A DNA stretch of 63,938 bases from Alphaproteobacteria bacterium (lineage in GTDB: Bacteria; Pseudomonadota; Alphaproteobacteria; RF32; CAG-239): assembly GCA_017444525.1 (NCBI GenBank), contig JAFSWL010000019.1, forward strand, positions 1-63,938, written 5' to 3'. Shown here one piece after another: positions 52,445-61,454 of the stretch. Position numbers and translations under genes: made by a program. Under the pieces are notes generated by a model. It did no database searches. It saw nothing but the letters and a program-made list of their open reading frames with translations, and was not told where the DNA came from. How positions within the stretch are numbered: position 1 is the first letter of the stretch; each line of letters begins with the position of its first letter.

Positions 52445-53053
52445 ATGAGAAAAGTTTTATTAATGGCAGGTATAGTATGTTTTGCAGCAGCCAATGCTTC
52501 TGCTTTTGAATTTAATCCATATGTTGCCGCAAAAGCAAAATATGCCTTTGCTCGTAACGAGATAAAGGCCACCGGTGTCAGTGAAGGCAAAAACAAGTAC
52601 AATGATGATGTGTGGGGCGGCTCTCTGTCTATCGGCAACATTTATAATGTTATGAACGGTGATTTTCGCTTGGAATTGGAATACACTAAAAATTCCGATG
52701 CAAAAAAAAATCATATGAAAATTGAAACACAGGGCGCATTGTTTAACGTTTATTATGATTTTAACTTGCGAACAACAATTCCTCTGAAACCCTATGTTGG
52801 CGTCGGATTAGGTTGGGGACGAGCCGAATTTAAAACTGACAGATGGAGTATTAAGGACAACGGAGTTTCAATGCAAATCGGAACCGGTATTAACTATAAA
52901 ATCTGCGATCATACAAGCATTGATTTAGGCTATCGTTACATTACTTATGGTGATTTCGATAAAGAATATCGTATTCCCAATATTTCTTATGAAAAAATCG
53001 AATATAAACCGCGTGCACATGAAATTATGCTCGGCTTGAGATATGAATTTTAA
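52445..53053 (+). CDS. outer-membrane beta-barrel protein (OMP_b-brl type)
   Basis: This 202-residue protein has a signal peptide MRKVLLMAGIVCFAAANASA and eight probable amphipathic strands (NPYVAAKAKYAFARNE, GDFRLELEYTKN, LKPYVGVGLGWGRAEF, TSIDLGYRYITYGDF, AHEIMLGLRYEF). It ends in Phe, as BamA substrates do. It resembles the small 8-strand barrels of alphaproteobacterial surface antigens. The ribosome site is AGAGGACAAT. It diverges from the Cys-rich protein gene, so both may shape the cell surface. Confidence 0.8.
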   Translation: MRKVLLMAGIVCFAAANASAFEFNPYVAAKAKYAFARNEIKATGVSEGKNKYNDDVWGGSLSIGNIYNVMNGDFRLELEYTKNSDAKKNHMKIETQGALFNVYYDFNLRTTIPLKPYVGVGLGWGRAEFKTDRWSIKDNGVSMQIGTGINYKICDHTSIDLGYRYITYGDFDKEYRIPNISYEKIEYKPRAHEIMLGLRYEF

Positions 53054-53108
53054 TATTTTATAATTATAGATATCCGCCGGCAACCAATAGTATCAACAAA
53101 AGCGGAGT

Positions 53109-53154
53109 AAAAAATTCCCTTATGAAAGGAAAAACTTTCAAAGGGGATTTTTTT
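53109..53154. terminator. terminator-like hairpin, related to one at 56.9 kb
   Basis: AAAATTCCCTTATGAAAG and CTTTCAAAGGGGATTTTTTT form an imperfect long stem. A related hairpin followed by a matching AAAGATAAAATAT block lies at about 56887-56960. It may end the beta-barrel gene, or be one end of a small dispersed repeat. Confidence 0.6.
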
Positions 53155-53155
53155 A

Positions 53156-53498
53156 AATCAGACCGAAAAAAGATAAAATATGGGCACAATAACCATGGCA
53201 GGAAAGAACAAAAACAGTTATCAAATGTTGAAGCTGCTTGCAATCATTGTATCTGCACATTTTCTCGTTCATCAACTCCGGATTCGACGCTAACTGATAG
53301 GCAGAATTTGGGCAGCCGATAAATGGCAGCGAACGAAGGTAGAGGAAACGCGAAGCAAAACAATCTCTTGATTTCACCATTCAAATTCCCGATAAACACC
53401 TATAAAGTCAACACCTCCATTTAAGCGCAACCAAAAAAATTGTGGTGCTTAATATGAGCCGAGATTCATCAATGCCGACAGAACTCTTTGGGGAAAAT
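53156..53498. other. intergenic stretch, possible decayed element
   Basis: I see no gene. The short open frames on both strands lack ribosome sites. The stretch is less AT-rich than its neighbours. It shares a hairpin-plus-AAAGATAAAATAT motif with 56.9 kb, and may be the remains of a mobile element. Confidence 0.4.
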
Positions 53499-55178
53499 CT
53501 ATCTCTCCAATTTTTTATAACGGATTCGATGCGGATTACAAGCATCTTCGCCGAGACGCTGTTTTTTATTCTTTTCGTACTCTTCAAAATTACCTTCAAA
53601 CCATTCTACATGCCCGTTATCTTCATAAGCCAAAATGTGCGTAGCCAAACGGTCTAAAAACCAACGGTCGTGAGAAGTTACCAATACACATCCCGGATAT
53701 AAGCTGATCCCCTCTTCCAAGGAGCGCAATGTGTCAACATCCAAATCATTTGTCGGTTCATCGAGCAAAATCACATTTGCCCCTTTTCGCAGCATTTTAG
53801 CTAGGTGTACACGGTTACGTTCACCGCCGGAAAGCTGTCCGACTTTCTTTTGTTGATCGGCTCCTTTGAAATTAAATTGGCCGACGTAAGCACGTGAAGA
53901 CACTTCATTCTTGCCAAGCTGGATCATATCCAAACCATCGGAAATTTCCTCCCATACGTTTTTATCCGGATTAAGTTCGTCACGAGATTGATCAACATAT
54001 CCCAAATCTACGGTTTCACCGATGCGAATCGAGCCGGAATCCGGTTTTTCCTGACCGGTAATCATCTTAAATAAGGTAGTTTTGCCGGCACCGTTAGGAC
54101 CGATAATGCCGACAATCGCTCCCTTCGGAATTTTGAACGACAGATCGTCAATCAGCACTCTGTCCCCAAAACCCTTCCTCAGATGCTCGGCTTCAATAAC
54201 CAAATCACCGAGACGCTCGGTCATCGGAATATTTATATGTGCCGTGGTGATTTTTTCACGGCTTGCCTGTGACAGCAATTCATCATAGGCGTTGATACGG
54301 GCTTTTGATTTAGCTTGACGGGCTTTCGGATTTTTATGAATCCATTCTAATTCGCGGGCTAACGTACGTTGACGGGCTGTTTCTTCGCGTTCTTCCTGTT
54401 CAAGACGTTTTTGTTTTTGTTCAAGCCATGAGGTGTAATTGCCTTCATAAGGGATACCTTGACCGCGGTCAAGTTCAAGAATCCAACCGGTAACATTATC
54501 TAGGAAATAACGATCATGGGTTACCATTACAACTGTACCGTTATAATCTTTCAAATGATGTTCAAGCCATGCAACTGATTCGGCATCTAAATGGTTGGTC
54601 GGTTCATCAAGCAAAAGCATATCCGGTTTTTGCAAAAGCAAACGACATAAAGCTACCCGACGTTTTTCGCCACCGGAAAGTTTTGTAACATCAGCCTCTG
54701 CCGGAGGACAGCGCAGGGCATCCATAGCAATCTGCACTGTGCGCTCAATATCCCAACCGTTGACGGCATCAATTTGTTCCTGCAATTCTGCTTGTTCGGC
54801 AATTAAATTATTCATCTCGTCATCGTTCATTGGTTCGGAAAATTTTGCCGATACCTCTTCAAAACGCTGCAATAGCCGTTTGGTTTCTCCTAATCCGTCC
54901 ATTACGTTTTCCATTACGTTTTTATGAGGATCAAGTTGCGGTTCCTGTTCCAGATAGCCGACTTTAACACCATCTGCCGCCCAAGCTTCACCGTTGAATT
55001 CTTTATCAATACCTGCCATAATTTTCAACAATGTGGATTTACCGGCACCGTTGACACCTAAAACACCGATTTTAGCTCCCGGTAAAAAGGATAAAGTAAT
55101 ATCCTTAAAAAGTTCTCTGCCTCCGGGAAGAACTTTTGTTAAATTTTGCATAACGAAAATATATTGATATGCAGCCAT
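53499..55178 (-). CDS. ettA: ABC-F protein EttA (energy-dependent translational throttle)
   Basis: This 559-residue ribosome-associated ATPase gates the first elongation steps. It has two ABC domains: Walker [10 protein letters not shown] near 39 and GPNGAGKTT near 355, and signatures LSGGEKRRV and LSGGERNRV. The P-site-tRNA-interacting linker between them includes [19 protein letters not shown]. No membrane domain is present. Only the last residues after [16 protein letters not shown] differ from the usual end. It follows the 55.2-kb secreted protein gene by 9 nt. Confidence 0.93.
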   Translation of the reverse strand: MAAYQYIFVMQNLTKVLPGGRELFKDITLSFLPGAKIGVLGVNGAGKSTLLKIMAGIDKEFNGEAWAADGVKVGYLEQEPQLDPHKNVMENVMDGLGETKRLLQRFEEVSAKFSEPMNDDEMNNLIAEQAELQEQIDAVNGWDIERTVQIAMDALRCPPAEADVTKLSGGEKRRVALCRLLLQKPDMLLLDEPTNHLDAESVAWLEHHLKDYNGTVVMVTHDRYFLDNVTGWILELDRGQGIPYEGNYTSWLEQKQKRLEQEEREETARQRTLARELEWIHKNPKARQAKSKARINAYDELLSQASREKITTAHINIPMTERLGDLVIEAEHLRKGFGDRVLIDDLSFKIPKGAIVGIIGPNGAGKTTLFKMITGQEKPDSGSIRIGETVDLGYVDQSRDELNPDKNVWEEISDGLDMIQLGKNEVSSRAYVGQFNFKGADQQKKVGQLSGGERNRVHLAKMLRKGANVILLDEPTNDLDVDTLRSLEEGISLYPGCVLVTSHDRWFLDRLATHILAYEDNGHVEWFEGNFEEYEKNKKQRLGEDACNPHRIRYKKLER

Positions 55179-55187
55179 TATTCACTC

Positions 55188-55748
55188 CTATTTGCTGAAT
55201 TGTTTTGCATAAGATTCATAGCGCGCATCTTTCAGCGGCACTTTAGGTTCATTTTGCAATGTTTTTTGCGCCTCTGCAACAGAATTCTTGTACATTGTGT
55301 CCAATTTAATGAACGCCTCGCGGTCTTTGACATATAGTTTGGAAGCATCGTAAGGTTGACGCGGTTTAATCATAGTTCCATCCGGTAGTTTCAGCCTGCC
55401 ATCAGAATATAGGACACTCTTAAAAATCGGTTGATTGTCGAATCTTTCCAATATTTCGGCGCAATTTGCAAAACCGGATCGTTCTGCATCCATAAATGCT
55501 TCGGCCTTACCGGCGGCAAAACTTTTCAGCCCATCCTCTTGTACGGCAGCATTTGGGGCTTTACCGACCACTATAGCACGAGCCAACAATTCAAATTGGT
55601 GATATTTTTGTGATTTGCAGGCCAACCCCTGTCCGGATACGGTACCGAGAGAATACATTTCTTCACGATATGTCGGTGCTTTGCCGTAGCTTACGGCAGG
55701 GCAGATAAAACTTAGCAGCAAAGCTGTGTGGAATAATGTTTTTTTCAT
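55188..55748 (-). CDS. secreted hypothetical protein
   Basis: This 186-residue protein has a signal peptide MKKTLFHTALLLSFICPAVSYG. The mature part is helical with two Cys residues (GLACKS and FANCAE) that could pair. I do not recognise a family, although the size and helix pattern recall small periplasmic proteins of alphaproteobacteria. It lies directly before ettA on the same strand and probably shares its transcript. Confidence 0.65.
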   Translation of the reverse strand: MKKTLFHTALLLSFICPAVSYGKAPTYREEMYSLGTVSGQGLACKSQKYHQFELLARAIVVGKAPNAAVQEDGLKSFAAGKAEAFMDAERSGFANCAEILERFDNQPIFKSVLYSDGRLKLPDGTMIKPRQPYDASKLYVKDREAFIKLDTMYKNSVAEAQKTLQNEPKVPLKDARYESYAKQFSK

Positions 55749-55902
55749 AAAATTTCTCCGGAAATTAATTCTGTTATTCCTAATTTATAGGCAATAATAA
55801 TAAAATATATCTTAATTTTTCTCTGTTTTCAAAAAAATTGGTTGACAAGTGAGGATAAATAGCTTATTTTGCGCTCAAAACGTTTATATGAGGAATAAAA
55901 AA

Positions 55903-56028
55903 ATGAAGTGCTATAGTTCTTTGAAATCTAAAAAAATTCGCGATTTAAACTGCAAGATTGTTCGCCGTAAAGGTCGCGTTTATGTTATCAATAAAAAGAA
56001 TCCGAAGCTTAAAGCTCGTCAGGGTTAA
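55903..56028 (+). CDS. rpmJ: 50S ribosomal protein L36 (Cys-poor form)
   Basis: The 41 residues read [20 protein letters not shown] then [21 protein letters not shown]. This is the alternative L36 that lacks the full zinc-binding Cys3-His set; only two Cys residues remain and the CxxC pair is absent. The ribosome site GAGG lies 7 nt upstream. It is a lone gene ending at a strong hairpin terminator. Confidence 0.95.
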   Translation: MKCYSSLKSKKIRDLNCKIVRRKGRVYVINKKNPKLKARQG

Positions 56029-56063
56029 ATATAGGTTATAACAATCTCCGTTGTTATAAATTA

Positions 56064-56090
56064 CCTCTCTGTCATGTGCAGAGAGGTTTT
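56064..56090 (+). terminator. rpmJ terminator
   Basis: CCTCTCTG and CAGAGAGG form an 8-bp stem around a 7-nt loop, followed by TTTTT. Confidence 0.85.
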
Positions 56091-56196
56091 TATATATATG
56101 CGAATCGGTAAATAGAATACAAAAAAGCATCCGGTTTTTTTGCACGAAAGCACCGGATGTCTCTTAAATAAGTCAGAAAAGCTAAATTGCCAAGTC

Positions 56197-56457
56197 TCAG
56201 GCAATGATAACTTTCTGAATGGCACGGACGGCAGGCATCAGTTTGCGGTCGGCGCTGATAATCGAATCACAGGCTGCGACAAAGTCCGCCTTGAACGACT
56301 CCTTTTTCTCGACCTCACGGGCGAGATATTGTTTTTTTAATTCCACCTTATTTGTGGATGTGAGTAAATCACGAATGGCCTGTTGTAAACCATAGGCCTT
56401 AATTTCCTTTCTGTACTTTGAGCAGAAAGCATGATCTAAAACATGTTTTTTTTCCAT
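56197..56457 (-). CDS. small helical hypothetical protein
   Basis: The 86-residue protein from the ATG at 56457 begins MEKKHVLDHAFCSKYRKEIK. It is helical and charged, with no signal or membrane helix. I do not recognise it. The ribosome site is poor, and a longer start at 56514 is possible. It lies between rpmJ and the tRNA-Arg gene, on the opposite strand to both. Confidence 0.5.
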   Translation of the reverse strand: MEKKHVLDHAFCSKYRKEIKAYGLQQAIRDLLTSTNKVELKKQYLAREVEKKESFKADFVAACDSIISADRKLMPAVRAIQKVIIA

Positions 56458-56606
56458 TTTGATAAAAATTCTCTGAATAATAAAATCGACAAAACCTAAT
56501 ATAACAATATCCATTTCAAAATGCAAGCCTTTAATTAAAAAAATTACAAATAGTGATTGACAATGACGCTTTTTTATGCAATTTTCTGTGTTGAAAAAAT
56601 GCTGAT

Positions 56607-56683
56607 GCGCTCTTAGCTCAGCAGGATAGAGCAACAGCCTTCTAAGCTGTGGGTCGGGCGTTCGAATCGCCCAGAGCGCGCCA
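56607..56683 (+). tRNA. tRNA-Arg (anticodon UCU)
   Basis: The cloverleaf is complete. The acceptor arms are GCGCTCT and AGAGCGC, the D-arm is AGCTCAGCAGGATAGAGC, and the anticodon loop CTTCTAA is held by ACAGC/GCTGT. The T-arm is GGGCGTTCGAATCGCCC, with an encoded CCA. The UCU anticodon reads AGA/AGG. Confidence 0.97.
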
Positions 56684-56843
56684 TATAGCAAAAAGACCAC
56701 CCTTGAGGTGGTTTTTTTGCTATATGGTGAGTTCTGGTGAGAAGAGAACGTCCTCGTTCGGAGCCGTGTCGTCCGACCGCATCGGGGGCGGACGGTGTAG
56801 GCTGTCGTGAGCGCAGCGAAGGACTATCGCCCAGAGCGCGCCA
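56666..56843 (+). repeat. duplicated tRNA-Arg 3' end, att-like direct repeat
   Basis: ATCGCCCAGAGCGCGCCA occurs at 56666-56683 (the tRNA 3' end) and again at 56826-56843, exactly 160 bp apart. The segment between is unusually GC-rich (for example CATCGGGGGCGGACGG). This is the pattern left by tyrosine-recombinase integration into a tRNA gene, or by a lost second tRNA copy. Confidence 0.7.
56684..56724. terminator. terminator of the tRNA-Arg gene
   Basis: TATAGCAAAAAGACCACC and GGTGGTTTTTTTGCTATA form a very long stem with a 5-nt loop, starting at the base after the CCA. Confidence 0.85.
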
Positions 56844-57085
56844 ATAAAAATACCCTCTCTGGGCCATATCATAGGAAGTGAAGTTAAAAAATCCCCTTTG
56901 AAAGAAAAGACTTTCAAAGTTTTTTTAATTATACCGCAAAAGAAAGATAAAATATTAAGCGCATTCATCCTGATAGAACGAAACAACTCCATAGGCATTG
57001 CCTGATACTTCACCTGTCGTCTCAATATGGAGTAAAAAACAACACTTTTCTTTAATTGAGCGTAGTTAATAAAACTGCGGTTTTT
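56844..57085. other. intergenic stretch with a second copy of the 53.1-kb hairpin
   Basis: AAAAAATCCCCTTTGAAAG and ACTTTCAAAG make a hairpin at about 56887-56925, followed by a downstream GAAAGATAAAATAT block shared with 53.1 kb. I see no gene. Confidence 0.5.
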
Positions 57086-57086
57086 A

Positions 57087-57114
57087 TTGAACACCGATAA
57101 AATCGGAGTATGAT
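57087..57114 (+). promoter_or_regulatory. htpX promoter with a palindrome in its spacer
   Basis: TTGAAC (57087-57092) and TATGAT (57109-57114) are 16 nt apart. The spacer holds CCGATAAAATCGG, a perfect 5+5 palindrome that could be an operator. The start codon is 37 nt downstream. Confidence 0.5.
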
Positions 57115-57150
57115 ATGGAAACTAACCGACAAATATGAAAGGAATCTAAA

Positions 57151-57984
57151 ATGTCTCGCACTGTGTTTTTGATGATAGCTTTGATGCTTTTGTTTATGTA
57201 CGTCGGCAATCTTATTGACGGACAAAACGGAATGCAAACAGCATTTTTAGCCGCTTGCGGCATGAACTTTTTCAGCTATTTTTTCAGTGATAAACTGGTT
57301 TTGAAACAATATAATGCCCAAGAAGCAACCCCACAATCAGCACCTGAACTGTATAAGATAGTACAGCGCCTTTCGGCAAAATCAGGTTTACCGATGCCTA
57401 AAGTTTATATTATTCCCGAACAGGTTCCCAATGCATTTGCTACCGGACGTAGCCCCAACCACGCAGCTGTTGCCGCCACTCAAGGTCTTCTGAATTTGAT
57501 GACGCCGGAAGAAATCGAAGGAGTTTTAGCCCATGAAATGAGCCATGTTAAACACCGTGATATTCTTATCGGTACCATTGCCGCAACTTTTGCCGGTGCT
57601 ATTGCCATGCTCGCTAATACGGCGCGAATCGGCACTTCGCAATCTAATTCACAAAATCGTAATTCCGGTATTCTGGCTGCAATACTGATGCCAATTGCCG
57701 CCACCATTATTCGCATGACTATTTCTCGCACGCGTGAATATAAAGCAGACGAAGGTGCCGCCTATTTGACCGGACATCCGGAGTGGCTCATGAGTGCTCT
57801 TTCCAAATTAGAAGATTATTCTCGAAATTATCAGATGCAGCGTGCCACTTCGCAAACCGCACACATGTTTATTATGAACCCTTTCAACGGTTTGTCCGGT
57901 AGTTTAACTCAACTGTTTGCTACCCATCCGAGCACTAAAGACCGCTTGAAAGCTTTGGATGGCATTCGCAAAAAAATGCAATAA
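57151..57984 (+). CDS. htpX: zinc metalloprotease HtpX
   Basis: HtpX is an inner-membrane M48 protease that degrades damaged membrane proteins. The 277-residue protein has two N-terminal helices, the catalytic HEMSHVKHRD near residue 130, two further hydrophobic segments (FAGAIAMLAN; GILAAILMPIAATIIRMT), and the third zinc ligand Glu in SRTREYKADEGAA. FATHPSTKDRLKAL closes the domain. It is monocistronic, with a ribosome site AAAGGA. Confidence 0.95.
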   Translation: MSRTVFLMIALMLLFMYVGNLIDGQNGMQTAFLAACGMNFFSYFFSDKLVLKQYNAQEATPQSAPELYKIVQRLSAKSGLPMPKVYIIPEQVPNAFATGRSPNHAAVAATQGLLNLMTPEEIEGVLAHEMSHVKHRDILIGTIAATFAGAIAMLANTARIGTSQSNSQNRNSGILAAILMPIAATIIRMTISRTREYKADEGAAYLTGHPEWLMSALSKLEDYSRNYQMQRATSQTAHMFIMNPFNGLSGSLTQLFATHPSTKDRLKALDGIRKKMQ

Positions 57985-58050
57985 CTTTTTATTGAAGAAA
58001 ACATTCAAGCGGCAAATATAAAGTAAGCATCTAAATTTATATACATAAAA

Positions 58051-58082
58051 AATCCCCGAACACTTTTCTAATGTGCGGGGAT
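58051..58082. terminator. bidirectional terminator between htpX and the convergent gene
   Basis: AATCCCCGAACAC and GTGCGGGGATT form a bulged stem with A and T runs outside. Confidence 0.75.
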
Positions 58083-58092
58083 TAAATTTATT

Positions 58093-58449
58093 TTACTTCC
58101 GGCGGCTGATACCGCTTACAGCAAGCATAACTACGCCGACAATCGGCAACGTATATAACCAAAAGCTACCGATATTGGCAAAATCACCTGTTATGCGTGC
58201 CGACAACACAATTACCATCAAACCGATAATCATAAAAAATACGGCAAACCAACACATAAGCGCATTATTCAAACAACGACGCTCTTTTTGACGATAATTT
58301 CTTTCAACCGGAGAGAGAGACATCTTCCTATCATCCTGCCACCACCATGGATTAGTCTTTTTCCAATGCCAATGATAATACATCATCGCCATGGTCAGAA
58401 TAAGTAGCGCCAATAAAAACGGCATACAAATAATTTGCAATTCATTCAT
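58093..58449 (-). CDS. small membrane protein, unknown
   Basis: This 118-residue protein has three membrane helices (about 5-25, 65-85, 93-112). A Trp/His-rich loop YYHWHWKKTNPWWWQDDRK lies after the first helix. No family is recognisable. The Trp-rich interfacial loop is striking. The ribosome site is absent or weak. It is convergent with htpX. Confidence 0.6.
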   Translation of the reverse strand: MNELQIICMPFLLALLILTMAMMYYHWHWKKTNPWWWQDDRKMSLSPVERNYRQKERRCLNNALMCWFAVFFMIIGLMVIVLSARITGDFANIGSFWLYTLPIVGVVMLAVSGISRRK

Positions 58450-58520
58450 AATAGTAATTTTTAAGTTATAATTATTATTTTATGGACTTAATGTAACAGA
58501 TTTGCATTATTTTTCAAGTG

Positions 58521-59531
58521 CTATTTCGGCAAATGTGGAAGTACCCCGGCATGTCCGCCATAACCGCTTCCGATAACACGACCTATGCTCATAATTTTAG
58601 CCCCTATACAAGTTTTGCAATGCAAAGGTGTATCATCAACACATATCTTTCCGGGATATAGCTCATATAACTTGCGGTATTCACCTTCGGTAACATTCGG
58701 CATTACCACATTGGCGCCGCTTTGCAATGCCCAAATACGTCCCATCGGATGCAAACTTTCCATAGCAGTTGTTGCCGGAATATTAATATCCGGCATTAGT
58801 AGACGCATAACCGCCATCGTGCGTCGCGCTAAATCCAATGTACCGCCGAATTCGTCTTTTAGCGGTGTCTGCGGATGCGGAATAAACGGCCCGATACCGG
58901 CCATATCAACTTTGATATCTTTAAGATAGAGTAAGTCTTGTGCTATTGATTCTATGGTTTGCCCCGGAAGTCCAACCATTATTCCCGAACCTAGTTCATA
59001 ACCTATTTCTTTAAGTGAGAGCAAACACTCGTGTCGTTTCTGCCATGTCATATTCGGATCAAGCCGATGATATAAGTCTTTATCGGTTGTTTCTATTCTA
59101 ATTAAATAGCGATCGGCACCGGCATCATACCATGCCTTATAATCTTCATACGAACGTTCTCCTACCGATAACGTAATTGCCACATCAAATTTTTTGATAA
59201 TCTCTACAATTCGGCACATTCTTTCACACGTAAACCACATATCTTCGCCTGATTGCATTACAATGGTTTTAAAACCCATCTCGGCAGCTTTTCGCGCGGT
59301 ATCGATGAGTTCTTCTTCGCTCATCCGATAGCGCACGGCATTTGCATTACCACAGCGAATTCCACAATACATGCAATTGTTGCGACAAATATTTGAAAAC
59401 TCTATTAAGCCACGTAAATGTACTTCATCGCCGACATATTGTTTACGCACTGCATCAGCTTGTTTAAACAAATCGGCTTGATTTTGTTCATCTGCCAACA
59501 GCCTTATTATTTCATTTTTACTAAACTCCAT
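58521..59531 (-). CDS. hydE: [FeFe]-hydrogenase maturase HydE
   Basis: HydE is a radical SAM enzyme that helps build the dithiomethylamine ligand of the [FeFe]-hydrogenase H-cluster. The 336-residue protein has CRNNCMYC (Cys49, 53, 56) for the SAM cluster, then YRMSEEELIDTARKAAEMGFKTIVMQSGED and TLSVGERSYEDYKAWYDAGADRYLIRIETTD. GLPGQTIESIAQDL and IGPFIPHPQTPL are strong HydE marks. Three C-terminal Cys residues (CVDDTPLHCKTC) can carry the optional second cluster. hydF, hydG and the hydrogenase itself are not in this window. Confidence 0.92.
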   Translation of the reverse strand: MEFSKNEIIRLLADEQNQADLFKQADAVRKQYVGDEVHLRGLIEFSNICRNNCMYCGIRCGNANAVRYRMSEEELIDTARKAAEMGFKTIVMQSGEDMWFTCERMCRIVEIIKKFDVAITLSVGERSYEDYKAWYDAGADRYLIRIETTDKDLYHRLDPNMTWQKRHECLLSLKEIGYELGSGIMVGLPGQTIESIAQDLLYLKDIKVDMAGIGPFIPHPQTPLKDEFGGTLDLARRTMAVMRLLMPDINIPATTAMESLHPMGRIWALQSGANVVMPNVTEGEYRKLYELYPGKICVDDTPLHCKTCIGAKIMSIGRVIGSGYGGHAGVLPHLPK

Positions 59532-59754
59532 AGTCGCAATATAAGAAATTTAGCTTATTTGTCAATAAAAAACGATAAATTGAGCTGTCCCCCCCTAAAG
59601 CGGACACACCACTTTATAGAGCACAGTTCACAAATGGGAGTTCTTTTGTTTTATTGATGATGCTTACCCCGCAAGTTACAAACTAAATTTATAATAAATT
59701 TTAACCTTTTCATTATAACATTACACAAAATACCAACAATCCTCGAAAGAACTA

Positions 59755-60435
59755 ATGCAAAACGAAAATATTTTATCGCAAATCAAAAAAGCAGAACAAA
59801 AATTTAAGGAAAATAATTATAAAGGGAACTCGTCTTGTTCTTGTTTGGTTGAAAAATATGGTGATTTACCGATTTTGCTTTCTGCACCGCACGCTGTTAA
59901 ACAAATAAGAAACGGCAAAATAAAAGCACATGAATTTTATACCGGTGCAATTGTTGAATGTCTGGCAAAACAAATCGGTTGCGCTTGCATTACAAAACAA
60001 TATTTAATTGAAAATACAACAAATGATGATCCTAATACCGACAATGCGTATTGTTCCTACAAAACGGCCATCAATCAATTTTTGCAAGCACATAAGATTA
60101 CGTTATTTGTTGATATTCACGGACTTTCAAGCAATCGTGACAGCATTATTGATATTTGCATTGATAACGGTAAAAATGTTAACGATATGACTTATATTTC
60201 AGCATTGCAAAATTGTATAGAAAATAAATTCGGCGCAAATAAATCTTCAATAGATAAGTACTTTTCAGCTTTTTCTGAGAATAATATGAGCAAATGGCTT
60301 CATTCAAACTTTGATGTTTCAGCGCTTGAGCTCGAAATCAATGGTGCGTATCGCTGGTTTGAGGGTGAGACTGAAAAACAATCTCTTGACTTGTTTTTAT
60401 GCTTGGAAGAATGGTTGAAAGGTCTTTCCTTTTGA
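59755..60435 (+). CDS. N-formylglutamate amidohydrolase-like protein
   Basis: The protein has 226 residues. LLSAPHAVKQIRNGKIKAHEFYTGAIVECLA near 40, LFVDIHGLSSNRDSIIDICID near 117, and VSALELEINGAYRWFE near 190 fit the amidohydrolase fold of the N-formylglutamate family, with the His in SAPHA and the Asp-His in DIHG as probable metal ligands. It differs strongly from the copy at 36.8 kb. The sequence is AT-rich, like the sugar genes that follow, so it belongs to the same accessory block. Confidence 0.75.
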   Translation: MQNENILSQIKKAEQKFKENNYKGNSSCSCLVEKYGDLPILLSAPHAVKQIRNGKIKAHEFYTGAIVECLAKQIGCACITKQYLIENTTNDDPNTDNAYCSYKTAINQFLQAHKITLFVDIHGLSSNRDSIIDICIDNGKNVNDMTYISALQNCIENKFGANKSSIDKYFSAFSENNMSKWLHSNFDVSALELEINGAYRWFEGETEKQSLDLFLCLEEWLKGLSF

Positions 60436-60532
60436 CGATGATTCTTTTTGAAAAATAAAATGCAAAAAACGATTGATTTAAACGCTGGGTTATGTTCATA
60501 TATAAAAGTGAGTTTATAAGGTGTTTAAAACT

Positions 60533-61378
60533 ATGAAAATAGCCGTTCATTTACATATTTTTTATCTTGAAATGTGGGATGAAATAAAAGAATATCTTCA
60601 CAATATAGGTCATTATCCTTATCATCTGTTTGTTACCTTAATACAAGAAAATGATGATTTAATTCATAAAATCAAAGAATATCACAAAGACACCTCAATA
60701 TATATAGTTGAAAATCGCGGATATGATGTTGGTGCATTTGTTTATTTTTTACATCAAATAGATTTGAAACAATACGATATTATCATAAAGTTGCATACAA
60801 AAAATAAAGTTGGATATGATACATTAATCAATCATCGATATATCAGCAGAAAAAATTGGGTTAAACTGTTATATACCGGGCTTTTAGGTTCGTATGCACT
60901 ATTTATTAAAAATCTTTATAAATTTAAAGTAAAACAGAATCTGGGAATGATTGGATCTCAATATTTAATAACATCAAATGCTAAGAATACAAAGAATGTC
61001 AAATCAGGTGTTAAAGATTTTATGATTAAACTGGGATATATAAAACCGGAAAAAATAACTTTTGTTGCGGGGACAATGTTCATGATTCGCAGCCATTTAT
61101 TACAACAAATTAAAGATAATTTTACAATAAATGATTTTGAAATATCTGACCCCAAAATAAAAGATGGAACACTTGCACATATTTTAGAAAGGGTTTTTGG
61201 CTGTTTAGTTGTGGCAAATGGCTATACAATTAACGGGTATGATAAAAATTACTATTTTGAATGTGCTTCAATATTAAAAACAATCCGTCATTTTATTTAT
61301 TGCCGCAAGATAACAAATCACAACTACCTACTCATAAAAATATGTAAAATACCTATATATCACCGCAAACAATTATAA
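60533..61378 (+). CDS. rhamnan synthesis F (RgpF) family protein
   Basis: The protein has 281 residues from the ATG at 60533. The RgpF core is KIAVHLHIFYLEMWDEIKEYL, YIVENRGYDVGAFVYFL near 60 (the Asn-Arg-Gly-x-Asp block), and YDIIIKLHTKNK near 80. ITFVAGTMFMIRSHLLQQI follows near 180. RgpF-family proteins take part in cell-surface polysaccharide synthesis. An alternative GTG start is 12 nt upstream. It is followed by a second RgpF-domain gene. Codon use is very AT-rich, as usual for O-antigen regions. Confidence 0.82.
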   Translation: MKIAVHLHIFYLEMWDEIKEYLHNIGHYPYHLFVTLIQENDDLIHKIKEYHKDTSIYIVENRGYDVGAFVYFLHQIDLKQYDIIIKLHTKNKVGYDTLINHRYISRKNWVKLLYTGLLGSYALFIKNLYKFKVKQNLGMIGSQYLITSNAKNTKNVKSGVKDFMIKLGYIKPEKITFVAGTMFMIRSHLLQQIKDNFTINDFEISDPKIKDGTLAHILERVFGCLVVANGYTINGYDKNYYFECASILKTIRHFIYCRKITNHNYLLIKICKIPIYHRKQL

Positions 61379-61388
61379 GAGGGCTGAA

Positions 61389-61454
61389 ATGTTTAAATAT
61401 CATATTTTTCAAAGCAAAGAAATGCACCCTTTTCTGAATAAGGACTTATATTAA
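61389..61454 (+). CDS. 21-residue open frame, probable remnant
   Basis: The frame reads MFKYHIFQSKEMHPFLNKDL plus Tyr, then TAA. AGAGGG lies 5 nt before the ATG. The final TAA overlaps the next ATG by one base, which would allow coupled translation. It could be a leader peptide, or the relic of a lost gene between the two RgpF genes. Confidence 0.35.
   Translation: MFKYHIFQSKEMHPFLNKDLY

Noticed and set aside
53153..53380. 75-residue open frame on the minus strand before ettA.
   Set aside because: There is no ribosome site, no recognisable family, and it overlaps an apparent decayed repeat.
59583..59610. Possible insertion-sequence end (GTCCCCCCCTAAAGCGGACAC) next to hydE.
   Set aside because: Only one end-like motif is seen, with no transposase and no matching inverted copy.
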